From contig NZ_WXYO01000008.1 in NCBI RefSeq assembly GCF_009901585.1, positions 124,001 to 188,000 on the forward strand: DNA of 64,000 nt, in the 5' to 3' direction. Both the position numbers and the translations under genes were made by a program. Source of the stretch: Poritiphilus flavus. GTDB lineage: Bacteria; Bacteroidota; Bacteroidia; Flavobacteriales; Flavobacteriaceae. Positions within the stretch are counted from its first letter, which is position 1. Every line of letters begins with the position of its first letter. Shown here piece by piece: positions 18,118-26,241 of this stretch. The notes beneath the pieces are model-generated. The model ran no database searches. It was not told where the DNA came from and was given only the letters and a program-made list of their open reading frames with translations.

Positions 18118-18205
18118 TTGGAAATAATTTTTTCAATTTATGCTTACCGTAAAAAGCAAATCATTTCGAAGAGATTACGCCTTTAGGCCTATCTACAGTA
18201 GTAAT

Positions 18206-19057
18206 TTACACTTTTTCGTACCAATCAGCAGTCTGTTCCCATAAACTATGTTTAAACCTTCTGCTAAAAAATCCGAAGTGACCTATTTTTTTGGCTCCAA
18301 TTGCATCGGGGCTGATGTGTTTGATTGCCGTACTGGCCGATGTAAACAGCTCATAGACGCGTTGAATGGCTTTTTCTGTACCAATAACATCGTCTTCTAT
18401 GGCCAGTGTTAAAAGCTTCCCCTGGAAACGGTCAAAAAACAATTGGTTCCCTTCATTTTCCATTTGATGGACCATATTCGGGTCCTTTTTTCTCGCATTC
18501 CACTGGGCTATAATACCCTTTGGGATATCTTCTAAGAGTCCCAGTTTCTTACCGGGAAAGTACCCGTAAACCTGTGTTACGGCAGGGAATAATATATGCC
18601 ATAAAAAGTATAACCTGTAGCGATCTTTGTCCCAGTCTTTGTAATAGGAGGTTTGTGCCCCAATGTTGATAATGCCGCTGATTATGCTACATTTTTCTGA
18701 CATACCAACTATGGTTCCTCCAATGCTATGTCCCATAATCAATATCTTATGGTCTGGTAAACGGGTTTTGGCATAGGCTAAGACGGCTGTAAAATCCAGT
18801 TGTCCCCAGGCTGTAAAAGAAGCGTGGAATCCTCTAAGCTTGTCTGGCCTTGAATCCGCAATTCCTCTATAGTCATAAGTGATCACCTCAAAACCATTGG
18901 CCGCCAGATAGCGGGCATAATTCATATAAAGCCCCCGACTTACAGCAGTAGCCGAATTGATAATGACTACTTTGTGTTTTTGCTTATCGGCCTGGGCGGG
19001 GAAATGGTCACCTTTAATGACCATGCCATCTTCACACGTTATATCGATGGGTTTCAT
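18206..19057 (-). CDS. Alpha/beta hydrolase (serine type)
   Basis: A 283-residue alpha/beta hydrolase. The nucleophile elbow is GHSIGG in ILIMGHSIGGTIVG, the oxyanion region is near VIINSATAVSRG, and the acid is probably Asp in AIEDDVIGTE. A C-terminal His lies in KKIGHFGFFS. The N-terminal motif ITCEDGMVIKGDHFPA and the lid-like insertion HILFPAVTQVYGYFPG match a family of Bacteroidota and proteobacterial hydrolases often annotated as YheT/serine aminopeptidase-like. No signal peptide is seen. Substrate unknown. It is followed by the DUF1801 gene and preceded 39 bp upstream by an acetyltransferase gene. Confidence 0.86.
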   Translation of the reverse strand: MKPIDITCEDGMVIKGDHFPAQADKQKHKVVIINSATAVSRGLYMNYARYLAANGFEVITYDYRGIADSRPDKLRGFHASFTAWGQLDFTAVLAYAKTRLPDHKILIMGHSIGGTIVGMSEKCSIISGIINIGAQTSYYKDWDKDRYRLYFLWHILFPAVTQVYGYFPGKKLGLLEDIPKGIIAQWNARKKDPNMVHQMENEGNQLFFDRFQGKLLTLAIEDDVIGTEKAIQRVYELFTSASTAIKHISPDAIGAKKIGHFGFFSRRFKHSLWEQTADWYEKV

Positions 19058-19096
19058 ACTGCTATATGCGGTTTGGCCATTGGAAGTTTAATTCAA

Positions 19097-19546
19097 CTAC
19101 AACTCAATCTCGTATATCCTGGACGCCTCTTCCCAGGGGTGATAACCCTGTCCAACATATTGAAAACCGTATTTTTCATAAAAGCCGACATGTTCGGTAC
19201 ACAAATACAAATACTGGTATCTAAATTTTTTGGAATCCTTTTTTGCCCGATCTATTAGGAGCGTACTGTACTCATGGCCACGATGGTTCTCAGCGATAAA
19301 CAGGCCACAGATCCAGGGGTACAGATCACCCCGACTGATAAAATCGTTCGTAATCAGGCCTGCGCAACCGATGATCTCATCCTCTTTTTCCAGCAAATAC
19401 CACTGAGGCAGGTTATTCCGCGCATGGATACTGTGGTTGATGCTGTCCTCGTATATCACAGGCCATACGCTTTTCCAATGCTCCTGAAAATAACGTATCG
19501 CGATGTCTTTATACTCTGGGTTTTCTCTTATGGATATGATTCTCAT
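19097..19546 (-). CDS. GNAT-family N-acetyltransferase
   Basis: A 149-residue acetyltransferase from MRIISIRENPEYK. The open frame continues 66 bp upstream to an ATG at 19612, but that extension (VQKSSDLKIQLTQ...) is simply the translation of octamer repeat DNA, so it is excluded. The acetyl-CoA loop is in ICGLFIAENHRGHEYSTLL (the usual R/Q-x-x-G-x-G/A reads RGHEYS). The C-terminal strand is YVGFYEKYGFQYVG-like (EHVGFYEKYGFQYVG). Acceptor unknown. The repeat element E4 abuts its 5' end, so its promoter must lie inside or beyond the element. Confidence 0.86.
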   Translation of the reverse strand: MRIISIRENPEYKDIAIRYFQEHWKSVWPVIYEDSINHSIHARNNLPQWYLLEKEDEIIGCAGLITNDFISRGDLYPWICGLFIAENHRGHEYSTLLIDRAKKDSKKFRYQYLYLCTEHVGFYEKYGFQYVGQGYHPWEEASRIYEIEL

Positions 19547-19549
19547 TGG

Positions 19550-19845
19550 GGTTGTTGGATATTTAGACTCTTGGGTTAGTTGGATCTTTAGATCGCTAGA
19601 TTTTTGGACCATTGATGCATTTTCAAATTTTCACATTGCCAGATTGATATATTGTTACATGGGAACTTTTAGAAGGTTAGATATTTTAGATTTTTAGACT
19701 CTTGGACAACTAAGACATTTTCAAATTTACAAATCCTCAAATCTTCAAATTGCCAAAGTTTCGAATTGACTAATTGCTTCATTATTACATTGATTCATTG
19801 ATAAATTATCTCATTGTAATTTTAAACTTTACACTATCTGACCTT
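19550..19845 (-). repeat. Octamer-phased intergenic element E4 (core-less)
   Basis: TTRGA-type octamers (TTGGA, TTTAGA, CTAGA) give way to CATTTTCAAATT-type units and then CATTATTACATTGATTCATT-type units, without the GGGG/CCCC and TCCTCC modules. Orientation is opposite to E1-E3. It lies between the agmatine-deiminase-family stop and the GNAT start. Confidence 0.75.
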
Positions 19846-19851
19846 GCTCGT

Positions 19852-21144
19852 TCAATTTGTGTTTAGAACAGGTTGGTGCATACTAATGCAGTGCAATCCT
19901 CCACCTCCCAAATTCACTGCCAGGGCGTCCAACATCACTACTTTTCTGTTGGGGAATACTTCCTCAAGAATCCGCTTTGCCTCATTGTCCTGCATTTTGA
20001 TCTTATCAGGCATGCCTTCCCGCCAATATTTTTGACCGAGAACTACCTTGTTGGTAATAATAAAATTCAAGTAGCTGGCCGGGGCCACCACCGTAATAGT
20101 GTCTCCGTCGGGAAAATGACTACCGTCGCGGTACTCCAGGGTTTTGATATAATCATAGACATAGTCCCCCGGACTCATGGTGGTTAGGATGGTTTGAGGC
20201 AATGGTAGCCTTACAATGTTCAGCGGATTGCCATCCTGGTCATTACTTTTAGATAGTATTGCAAAGTTTTCTTCCATTCGTAAATGATTTTCACGAGCGA
20301 TTGGGTCTTCCAATTCTGTAGTGTCTATACTTGCGAGGAGAACGGTGGAATCATTGACAAACCGGGCAAATTCATCCACATGACCGTTTGTGGTAACCAC
20401 AGTATAGGCTTTGGTAGAATCCACTGTGGTCAAAGGGCCAAGAAATGTATGCTGGTCCTCTTGCAGTCCATTTTTTAACCATATCACCTTCTTAACACCC
20501 AGTAAGCGCTCGTATTCCTTTTCCATTTGAACTTTGGTCATTTCCGGATTCCGACCCATTTCAACAACTTCCGTGACCAGTAAAGTTCCCTTGCCATTGA
20601 GTTCCCGATTGCCACCCTCGCTAATCATAGTACTGGAAACAATGGGCAAATCGAGTAATTCTGCCACCCTTTCATCAAACTTTTCTTCGATCTTACTGCT
20701 AAGGTCTAAAGTATCTGAGTACCCCCAGGAATTAAAATTAAAGTCGGCAATAGCGTGTTTTCCATCTTCAGTTTCCACAAAAACAGGTCCCATATCCCTT
20801 GCCCACAATTCAACGGATGGGATGAGTTGAAAGCTTAGATTATCCAGGTTCGTATATTTTTTTCCCAAGACAGCTTTGGCCTCAACCAGTGCCTCTTCGT
20901 CTGCGCAGCTTATTACGATTTTCAGATCTGAACGAAGTTCATCAATGATCCTCATACTAACTTCTTTTACGGATTCACCTTTTTTATGATCTGTAGCAGG
21001 CCAAATTAGCCAGAGCGCATCTATTTTCTCGAACTCGCCCATCTGCCGGGCTACCTCAACTTGCTGCTGCCTTTTAACAGGAGCCGTGTTGCAGCTTAGT
21101 AGTGATAGTGTAAATACCAAAACTAAAAATATACTTCTCATCAT
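19852..21144 (-). CDS. Agmatine deiminase/peptidylarginine deiminase-family lipoprotein
   Basis: A 430-residue protein from MMRSIFLVLV; 26 in-frame residues further upstream lack signal character. The signal ends LSLLSC, giving an exported lipoprotein. It belongs to the guanidino-group-modifying superfamily with the AIH/PAD_porph pattern: WLIWPATDHK, the SVELWARDMGPVFVE box, AIADFNFNSWG, ISEGGNRELNG, a His in GHVDEFARF, and the catalytic Cys near the C-terminus in LGGGGLHCISMHQP. Relatives convert agmatine to N-carbamoylputrescine or citrullinate peptides. A lipidated, periplasmic form is less usual than the cytoplasmic polyamine enzyme, so peptidyl or free arginine derivatives in the periplasm are possible substrates. 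Confidence 0.88.
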   Translation of the reverse strand: MMRSIFLVLVFTLSLLSCNTAPVKRQQQVEVARQMGEFEKIDALWLIWPATDHKKGESVKEVSMRIIDELRSDLKIVISCADEEALVEAKAVLGKKYTNLDNLSFQLIPSVELWARDMGPVFVETEDGKHAIADFNFNSWGYSDTLDLSSKIEEKFDERVAELLDLPIVSSTMISEGGNRELNGKGTLLVTEVVEMGRNPEMTKVQMEKEYERLLGVKKVIWLKNGLQEDQHTFLGPLTTVDSTKAYTVVTTNGHVDEFARFVNDSTVLLASIDTTELEDPIARENHLRMEENFAILSKSNDQDGNPLNIVRLPLPQTILTTMSPGDYVYDYIKTLEYRDGSHFPDGDTITVVAPASYLNFIITNKVVLGQKYWREGMPDKIKMQDNEAKRILEEVFPNRKVVMLDALAVNLGGGGLHCISMHQPVLNTN

Positions 21145-21239
21145 TGTTATTACGATTGGGTAGTTGCATGCGGAAAACCCTACTGGTTTGGGTTCCTGTA
21201 ACGTGCATAACGAAGTTAGCAAAAACTGATACTATTGAC

Positions 21240-21866
21240 TATAGCTGGGAGGTTGGATTGTTGGATTCTTGGATTGGTTGGAAGGTTGGATGGGTTAGAC
21301 GGCTAGACAGCTTGGATAATTTGATGTTTAGACTTTTGGACAATAGCGACATTTTCAAATTGACAAATCTTCAAATTATGGTATAGCTTTTCTGCTTTTA
21401 AATTGCAGCTTTTAGGCTTAACTTAAGCTTGGGGTGGGGTTTAGACCCCAGTTTCAGTAGACAGCCCTCCTTCGCTGGAGCTTCGGAGGATGAAATCAGT
21501 TGGCAGTCAATTTCACAATTCCTCGATTTCACGATTTTACATTTTCAAATCTTCAAATCATAATATAGCCTTTCTGCTATTAAATTGCGGCTTTGAGGCT
21601 TAACTTAAACTTGGGGTGGGGTTTAGACCCCAGTTTCAGTAGACAGCCCTCCTTCGCCAAAGCTTCGGAGGATGAATCAGTTGGCAGTCAATTTCACAAT
21701 TCCTCAATTTTACAATTTTACATTTTCAAATTCTCGCATTGTTACATTAGATCATTAGATTGTTGGATCGCTAGACTATAAGATTTTTAGAATTTCAGAT
21801 CATTAATTCATAATTCCATTTTCAAATTTTCACATTGATACATTATTACATTGATTCATTGCAATC
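21240..21866 (-). repeat. Octamer-phased intergenic element E5 (two cores)
   Basis: Reading the minus strand it matches E1-E3. On the plus strand the order is TTGGA-type octamers, CTGCTTTTAAATTGCAG, GGGGTTTAGACCCC and CCTCCTTCGCTGGAGCTTCGGAGG. Then come TTTTACATTTTCAAAT octamers and a second complete core (about 21560-21685) with loop variants (CCAAAG for CTGGAG). TTAGAT-type octamers finish it. It fills the gap between the deiminase-family start and the VOC stop. Confidence 0.85.
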
Positions 21867-21882
21867 ACTCACTCTTGCCTCA

Positions 21883-22359
21883 CTAATTGGCTGAATGCAA
21901 CCCCAGCTTATTCCCCTCGGTATCCAGAAAAAGGGCAAAATGGCCGCTGTCATCCGCGTGGGGGGTTTTGGGGACCAGGACTTGTCCACCATTTTGTGCT
22001 ACCTTATCGAGAATGGGTTGCAGATCATCTCCGGCGTTTAAATAGACGGTTACCCCATCCGCTGAGGGCAGGTAGCCTTCCGCTTTGGTGATCACTCCGG
22101 TAACCATTTGATCTTCGTACGGAAAAATGCCCATTTCCAATCCGGGCATTTCAAATTTCTCGATCTTAAGGTCTAAAATTGTCTGATAAAATTTAATGGC
22201 CCTGGCTACGTCTGTGGCGGGAATCTCAAAAATTGCAATAAAACTGTTCATTTTTTTGGCGCTTTGTGGCGGTGTTTTGGAAGGCTCTTGGCTTTGGCCG
22301 TATGAGTTAAAGAAGCTAAAAACCAGAACGACAACTATGCCTAATCTTATACTTTTCAT
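21883..22359 (-). CDS. Exported VOC-superfamily protein
   Basis: A 158-residue protein with an N-terminal signal (MKSIRLGIVVVLVFSFFNSYG, cleavage after about residue 21) followed by a VOC domain: FIAIFEIPATDVARAIKFYQ, a middle TVYLNAGDD, and HFALFLDTEGNKLGLHS at the end. Exported glyoxalase-like proteins are uncommon, and the signal is clear here. It may handle a periplasmic small molecule, but no substrate can be named. The second half matches the fosfomycin/bleomycin-type subgroup in length only. Its stop adjoins element E5, and an AraC-type regulator lies 75 bp upstream on the same strand. Confidence 0.82.
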   Translation of the reverse strand: MKSIRLGIVVVLVFSFFNSYGQSQEPSKTPPQSAKKMNSFIAIFEIPATDVARAIKFYQTILDLKIEKFEMPGLEMGIFPYEDQMVTGVITKAEGYLPSADGVTVYLNAGDDLQPILDKVAQNGGQVLVPKTPHADDSGHFALFLDTEGNKLGLHSAN

Positions 22360-22434
22360 ATATCAGATGTGATGATATGTCAAAGTTATTAGCTCTGATA
22401 GCCTGGGAATTGTAAAAATGCGACAGTCAGACTT

Positions 22435-23250
22435 TTATTTGTAGAATAGGGTAGAAAGGGCCAGTTTTTCGTTACCCAAAAACTCCCCGGGGCTGCTGCC
22501 TGTAAATTCCTTAAAGTCTTTTATAAAATGAGCCTGATCGTAGTACTCACTTTCGTAGGCAATATTGGTTAGGCTTTCAGGCTCATCGTTAAGTAATAAT
22601 TTTAGGGCAGATTGCAGCCGTATTACCTTAGCAAGTTGTTTTGGGCTTACTCCGATTTGTTTTGCAAACATCCGCTCCAGTTGCCTTCTTTTAGATGGGT
22701 CTTCTTTCAGTATACTTTTAATTGGGGCATTTCCTTTGGTCTGGATCAGGGTATCTACTGTGCTTTGCACAATCTGGTCTATGGTTTTTTGGTCGTTGAG
22801 TCTTTGCAAAAGGAATTCCTCAATAATGGCTATACGTTGGTGCACGTCTGTGGCCTGAATCATTGCCTTTTCCAGCTCATTTGCGGAATGCTCTTCGAAT
22901 AGGGTCGATATAGCGGTTTCTTTGTTCGCGAGACTTTTGATAGGTACAGATACAAAATTGGCAAAGCCATATGGGTAAAAGCGGATGGCAAAAGTGTAGA
23001 CATAACCCGCAGGCTGGATATAAAAGGGCTCAATGGTCTGCCCCAGTACCATGGCCCGGGGTTGAAGGATAAATTCATCACCAGTGGTATATCGCTTAAT
23101 GTCATCCCCCAGTATAAAAGCCATTTCAATACAGCCGTCTGGTACTATCCGCTGTCTTTGTGAGTCGTTGTCCGCAGGCACCTCCAAAGTCCAGTAACAA
23201 CTGATTAGCGATGCTAAGTCCGGATGAGGCGGGTAGGTTTGATAGTCCAT
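22435..23250 (-). CDS. AraC-family regulator with DUF6597-type N-terminal domain
   Basis: A 271-residue protein. The first half begins YQTYPPHPDLASLISCYWTLEVP and contains RIVPDGCIEMAFILGDD, the DUF6597-like sensor pattern found in AraC regulators that recognise small effectors. The C-terminal third is the two-HTH AraC domain: IGVSPKQLAKVIRLQSAL and the conserved IAYESEYYDQAHFIKDFKEF, then GSSPGEFL. No effector is known. It is 60 bp downstream of two tandem SDR genes on the same strand and could regulate them, though distance and orientation would also allow independent control. Confidence 0.88.
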   Translation of the reverse strand: MDYQTYPPHPDLASLISCYWTLEVPADNDSQRQRIVPDGCIEMAFILGDDIKRYTTGDEFILQPRAMVLGQTIEPFYIQPAGYVYTFAIRFYPYGFANFVSVPIKSLANKETAISTLFEEHSANELEKAMIQATDVHQRIAIIEEFLLQRLNDQKTIDQIVQSTVDTLIQTKGNAPIKSILKEDPSKRRQLERMFAKQIGVSPKQLAKVIRLQSALKLLLNDEPESLTNIAYESEYYDQAHFIKDFKEFTGSSPGEFLGNEKLALSTLFYK

Positions 23251-23310
23251 ATGAGTTTCAATCTAATGAGTTAGGTGCTATGGGTAAATGACATAAAGGA
23301 TCCGTAATTT

Positions 23311-23982
23311 CTATCCATTCCAGGTTCCTAATCTTTCTCCACCATCCACATCAATTATGGTGGCCGTTACCGCCGGGTTCTTAATTACGGCATAAATCAT
23401 ATCGGCAATATCCTCTACCTGTCCCTTGTGTTCTGTTAGTTGTCTGTCGGTATTTATTCCTATACCACCAGGAGAAACCGCATTTACCCTTATTGGGGCT
23501 ATGTCTATTGCTGCCTGTTTAACTAAAGCATTTATGCTTCCATGCAAGGTGCCCCATACTCCGTAACCCCTTAAAGGTGTTTTGGCGCTACTTCCTGAGA
23601 GTAAAGTTACTGAACCATTCCGATTCATATATTCCGGGGCAAGATGTAGTACGTTATAACTGGTCCAGAATCTTTCAAATGCCTTTCTGGCTTCCATCTC
23701 AAGGGTGTTATTTATGCCCCTCGCATTGGCGTTTGCAGATATTGCTACAATTATGTGGTCCACCCCTCTATGCTGGATAAGTGCGCTTTTTAATTCTGAC
23801 TCGTTGGAAGCATCAAAAACCGAAAAGGAACTATGATCTCCCAAAGCTTTTGATGCTGAAATTAACTTTTCTTTGTTTCTGCCCGCAATTACTACTTCAA
23901 AATTATTTGCACTAAGTGTTTTTGCTGTTGCCAGACCCATTCCACCTGTGCCGCCTAATATCAAAACACGCTGTTCTCTCAT
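23311..23982 (-). CDS. Atypical short-chain dehydrogenase/reductase-like protein
   Basis: A 223-residue SDR-fold protein with a good dinucleotide-binding motif (LILGGTGGMGLATAKTL) and VVIAGRNKEKL. The catalytic region is abnormal. The SDR serine is present in LLSGSSAKTP, but where Tyr-x-x-x-Lys is expected the sequence reads WGTLH before GSINALVKQ, so neither catalytic residue is kept. It may bind NAD(P) without classical dehydrogenase activity. Only one base separates its start from the stop of the preceding SDR gene, implying translational coupling with that protein, which is also degenerate at the same site. Confidence 0.82.
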   Translation of the reverse strand: MREQRVLILGGTGGMGLATAKTLSANNFEVVIAGRNKEKLISASKALGDHSSFSVFDASNESELKSALIQHRGVDHIIVAISANANARGINNTLEMEARKAFERFWTSYNVLHLAPEYMNRNGSVTLLSGSSAKTPLRGYGVWGTLHGSINALVKQAAIDIAPIRVNAVSPGGIGINTDRQLTEHKGQVEDIADMIYAVIKNPAVTATIIDVDGGERLGTWNG

Positions 23983-23983
23983 T

Positions 23984-24700
23984 TTAGATCAAGGTTAGAC
24001 CGCCATCAACATTGGTTATGCTACCGGTCATATATGGATTCGTAAGTATAGAATAATAGGCATAAGCAAGTTCCTGCGGAGTGCCCAGATGTTCTACCGG
24101 TAAGGTTTTCTTAGCCCATTCCTTGTAGTTTTCTGTTTCTTCTTGTGTCCAAACTCCAGTGCCAACAACACCTGGTGCAACGACACTCACTCGTGTTGGG
24201 GCTATCTCAAGGGCCAGGGCCTTTGCAAACACTCCTACCGCCGCACTTGCAGCATTCATAATTGAAGCGTTTTTAGATGGTTTATAAATGGCTATACTAG
24301 AGGTAAGTACCATGGCGCCTTCTTTTGAGATATAATTTGCCGCGGCTCTGCAGCAATTGAAAGTTCCCCAAAACTTTTCCATTCCTCTGTGGGCTATTTC
24401 CGTAGGCATAGATTTTATTGGAGAAAACAATTTGGTCTCATCTGCCACGGCGGTCAATGCCATATAATCAAATTCACCAATTTGCCTGAAAGTTTCGTTT
24501 ACAGCCGTTTCATCTAGCATGTCCATCGGCTGAACAAAAGATTTTTCACCCAATTCCTGTTGCAATTCCAGTAGTTTGCTTTCAGTTCGGCTTACCAAAT
24601 AGATAATCGCCCCTTTTCCGGCACAGATCTTAGCTAACTCCCGCCCGATTCCAGATGAAGCCCCTACAATTACAATTTTCTTGTCTTTAATTTCAATCAT
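23984..24700 (-). CDS. Atypical short-chain dehydrogenase/reductase-like protein
   Basis: A 238-residue SDR-fold protein with the Rossmann motif VGASSGIGRELAKI and IYLVSRTESKL. The active-site Ser is in LTSSIAIYKPS, but the Tyr-x-x-x-Lys position reads NAASA in IMNAASAAVGVFAKAL, so both catalytic residues look replaced by Asn and Ala. The NNAG segment is also altered (MALTAVADE). Its stop is one base from the start of a second SDR-like gene with a similar loss. The pair may form a heteromeric, NAD(P)-binding, non-dehydrogenase complex, or may be decaying. Confidence 0.82.
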   Translation of the reverse strand: MIEIKDKKIVIVGASSGIGRELAKICAGKGAIIYLVSRTESKLLELQQELGEKSFVQPMDMLDETAVNETFRQIGEFDYMALTAVADETKLFSPIKSMPTEIAHRGMEKFWGTFNCCRAAANYISKEGAMVLTSSIAIYKPSKNASIMNAASAAVGVFAKALALEIAPTRVSVVAPGVVGTGVWTQEETENYKEWAKKTLPVEHLGTPQELAYAYYSILTNPYMTGSITNVDGGLTLI

Positions 24701-24869
24701 TTTCTTTTCCAGGAAAAGTATAAAACTTTTAATACCTGAAGGTTGATCTCATGGTAAATTGTTTGTTAATTATTAGGAGATTTGACCAGGATTCCCATCC
24801 GGGGGGTTTGTCGAAATAGCATTCGGTTTATCCCATTATAAACAGAACCTTTTTCACGCCCCGCCAAAG

Positions 24870-25316
24870 TCATTTTTTTGAATAGAAATGATCTAATAAA
24901 AGCTTACCGCCAAAAGCAATCCCTTTTAGCAAATGCTCTTGAATCGGGAATCCATCCCTAATCCACTTTGCCATTAAGTCCTGAGGGACCCGCATGATAT
25001 AACTATGGGAAGTAGCTTTTATCTCGGCAGTTGCAATGGTATCGATTAACGAGATCCCGCCGTGCCAGGAACCCAGTCTACCTGTTTCATATACCACAGG
25101 CTTTTGGGTAGAGTTCAAATATCGCTTCATGGACCAGCTTCCGTACAAAAGAATCCAAAATGGATTGTTGGTCTCATCGGTGCTCCTGATGATTTCTCCT
25201 GCATCAAAGGAATACTCCTGTGCTTCCTGTGCTACCTGTTCTAGTTGTTCTTGAGAGAGCGTACTAAAAAAAGGTGCTTTACTCAGTTTTGCTAGGTTTA
25301 TTGCTGTGGGTATCAT
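24870..25316 (-). CDS. Cyclic-nucleotide-binding-domain protein without HTH
   Basis: A 148-residue protein from MIPTAINLAKL; a start at 25346 is open but would lie in a strong hairpin (25330-25355). It consists essentially of one Crp-type beta-roll: FFSTLSQEQLEQVAQEAQEY, DAGEIIRSTDE, WILLYGSWSMKRYL, and helix PQDLMAKWIRDGF. A C-terminal helix follows. No DNA-binding domain is present, so it is not a normal transcription factor; it may be a ligand-binding or dimerising partner. It lies downstream of a classical SDR gene on the same strand, in a cluster of three SDR genes and two AraC regulators. Confidence 0.75.
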   Translation of the reverse strand: MIPTAINLAKLSKAPFFSTLSQEQLEQVAQEAQEYSFDAGEIIRSTDETNNPFWILLYGSWSMKRYLNSTQKPVVYETGRLGSWHGGISLIDTIATAEIKATSHSYIMRVPQDLMAKWIRDGFPIQEHLLKGIAFGGKLLLDHFYSKK

Positions 25317-25329
25317 TTTATAGTTTTTT

Positions 25330-25355
25330 AAAGGCAGGACGTTCATCCTGCCTTT
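25330..25355 (-). terminator. Perfect 10-bp hairpin between SDR and CNB genes
   Basis: AAAGGCAGGA pairs with TCCTGCCTTT around a 6-nt loop. It follows the SDR stop by about 25 bp and precedes the CNB start. The T run is only three long, so termination may be partial. It also blocks use of the ATG at 25346. Confidence 0.55.
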
Positions 25356-25380
25356 GGTTATGTATTAATTGAAGTGAATT

Positions 25381-26139
25381 TTAGAACATTCCACCGTTTA
25401 CCCTGATGGTTTGGGCAGTTACCCAACCGGCATCCGGACTGGTTAAAAACTTAACCATTGGCAAGACATCGGAGATCTCTCCAAGCCTGTTCTGAACAGA
25501 CATATGCTTGAGATAATCAATGGAGTGATCGTTTTCTACAGGGTAGAAGAATGAAGTGTTCAGGGGACCAGGTGCAATTGAATTTACTGTGATCCCTCTG
25601 GAACCGATCTCTTTGGCGATCATTTTGACAAACTGCTCGGAAGCCGCTTTTGCCCCTGCATACACTGAGTAAAGGCCTGTTGTTACGGATGTAAGGGTAG
25701 TGGAAATGTTTACGATTCGTCCACCGTCTTGCAGTCTTTTGGCGGCTTCGCTCAACAGGAAGAATGCAGATTTCGTATGTATGCTGAACATTTGGTCATA
25801 CTCATCTTCCGAAACTTCTGCAGCTGGCTTTTTGAGCATGGTTCCGGCTGTATTTACCAGAATGTCTACTTTTCCGAAGCTGTTTTCAGCTTCATCGAAT
25901 AGGCGTTTGATCTCAGATACCTTTCTAAGGTCTGCCTGCACCACTTTTGCGTCGTTGCCTGAAGCTTTGATTTTTTCTGCTACGCCTTGGGCTTCTTCTC
26001 TACTGCTATCACTAAAATGATGTACGATTACATTGGCTCCAATGCTTCCTAAATACGTTGCGGTTTCGGCACCCAGATTTTTAGATGCTCCTGTTACAAT
26101 TGCTACTTTTCCGTTTAATGTTTGATTTAAAGTTTCCAT
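25381..26139 (-). CDS. Classical SDR-family oxidoreductase
   Basis: A 252-residue short-chain dehydrogenase/reductase with a complete motif set. It has VTGASKNLGAETATYLG for NAD(P) binding, DILVNTAGTM, Ser in NISTTLTSV and the Tyr-x-x-x-Lys in YSVYAGAKAASEQ. After this comes the PGP-type substrate loop, SIAPGPLNTSFF. It resembles 3-oxoacyl-ACP reductase/glucose dehydrogenase-like SDRs, which reduce or oxidise a range of alcohols. Unlike the two SDR-like genes 700 bp away it should be catalytically competent. An AraC regulator starts 102 bp upstream on the same strand and probably controls it. Confidence 0.92.
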   Translation of the reverse strand: METLNQTLNGKVAIVTGASKNLGAETATYLGSIGANVIVHHFSDSSREEAQGVAEKIKASGNDAKVVQADLRKVSEIKRLFDEAENSFGKVDILVNTAGTMLKKPAAEVSEDEYDQMFSIHTKSAFFLLSEAAKRLQDGGRIVNISTTLTSVTTGLYSVYAGAKAASEQFVKMIAKEIGSRGITVNSIAPGPLNTSFFYPVENDHSIDYLKHMSVQNRLGEISDVLPMVKFLTSPDAGWVTAQTIRVNGGMF

Positions 26140-26241
26140 TTTACTAAAATTTTGAGTGAATTATTTTTTTAACTACACTGCAAAGGTTGAGTAAAATGGG
26201 AGCTGGTTTTAGGTCAGTTTTGAAGGTCTGACAGTCAATTT

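Noticed and set aside
21593-21781. Plus-strand frame in E5 as a gene
   Set aside because: The product is the translation of the TCCTCC hairpin and octamers, and it is antisense to the repeat orientation only by chance.
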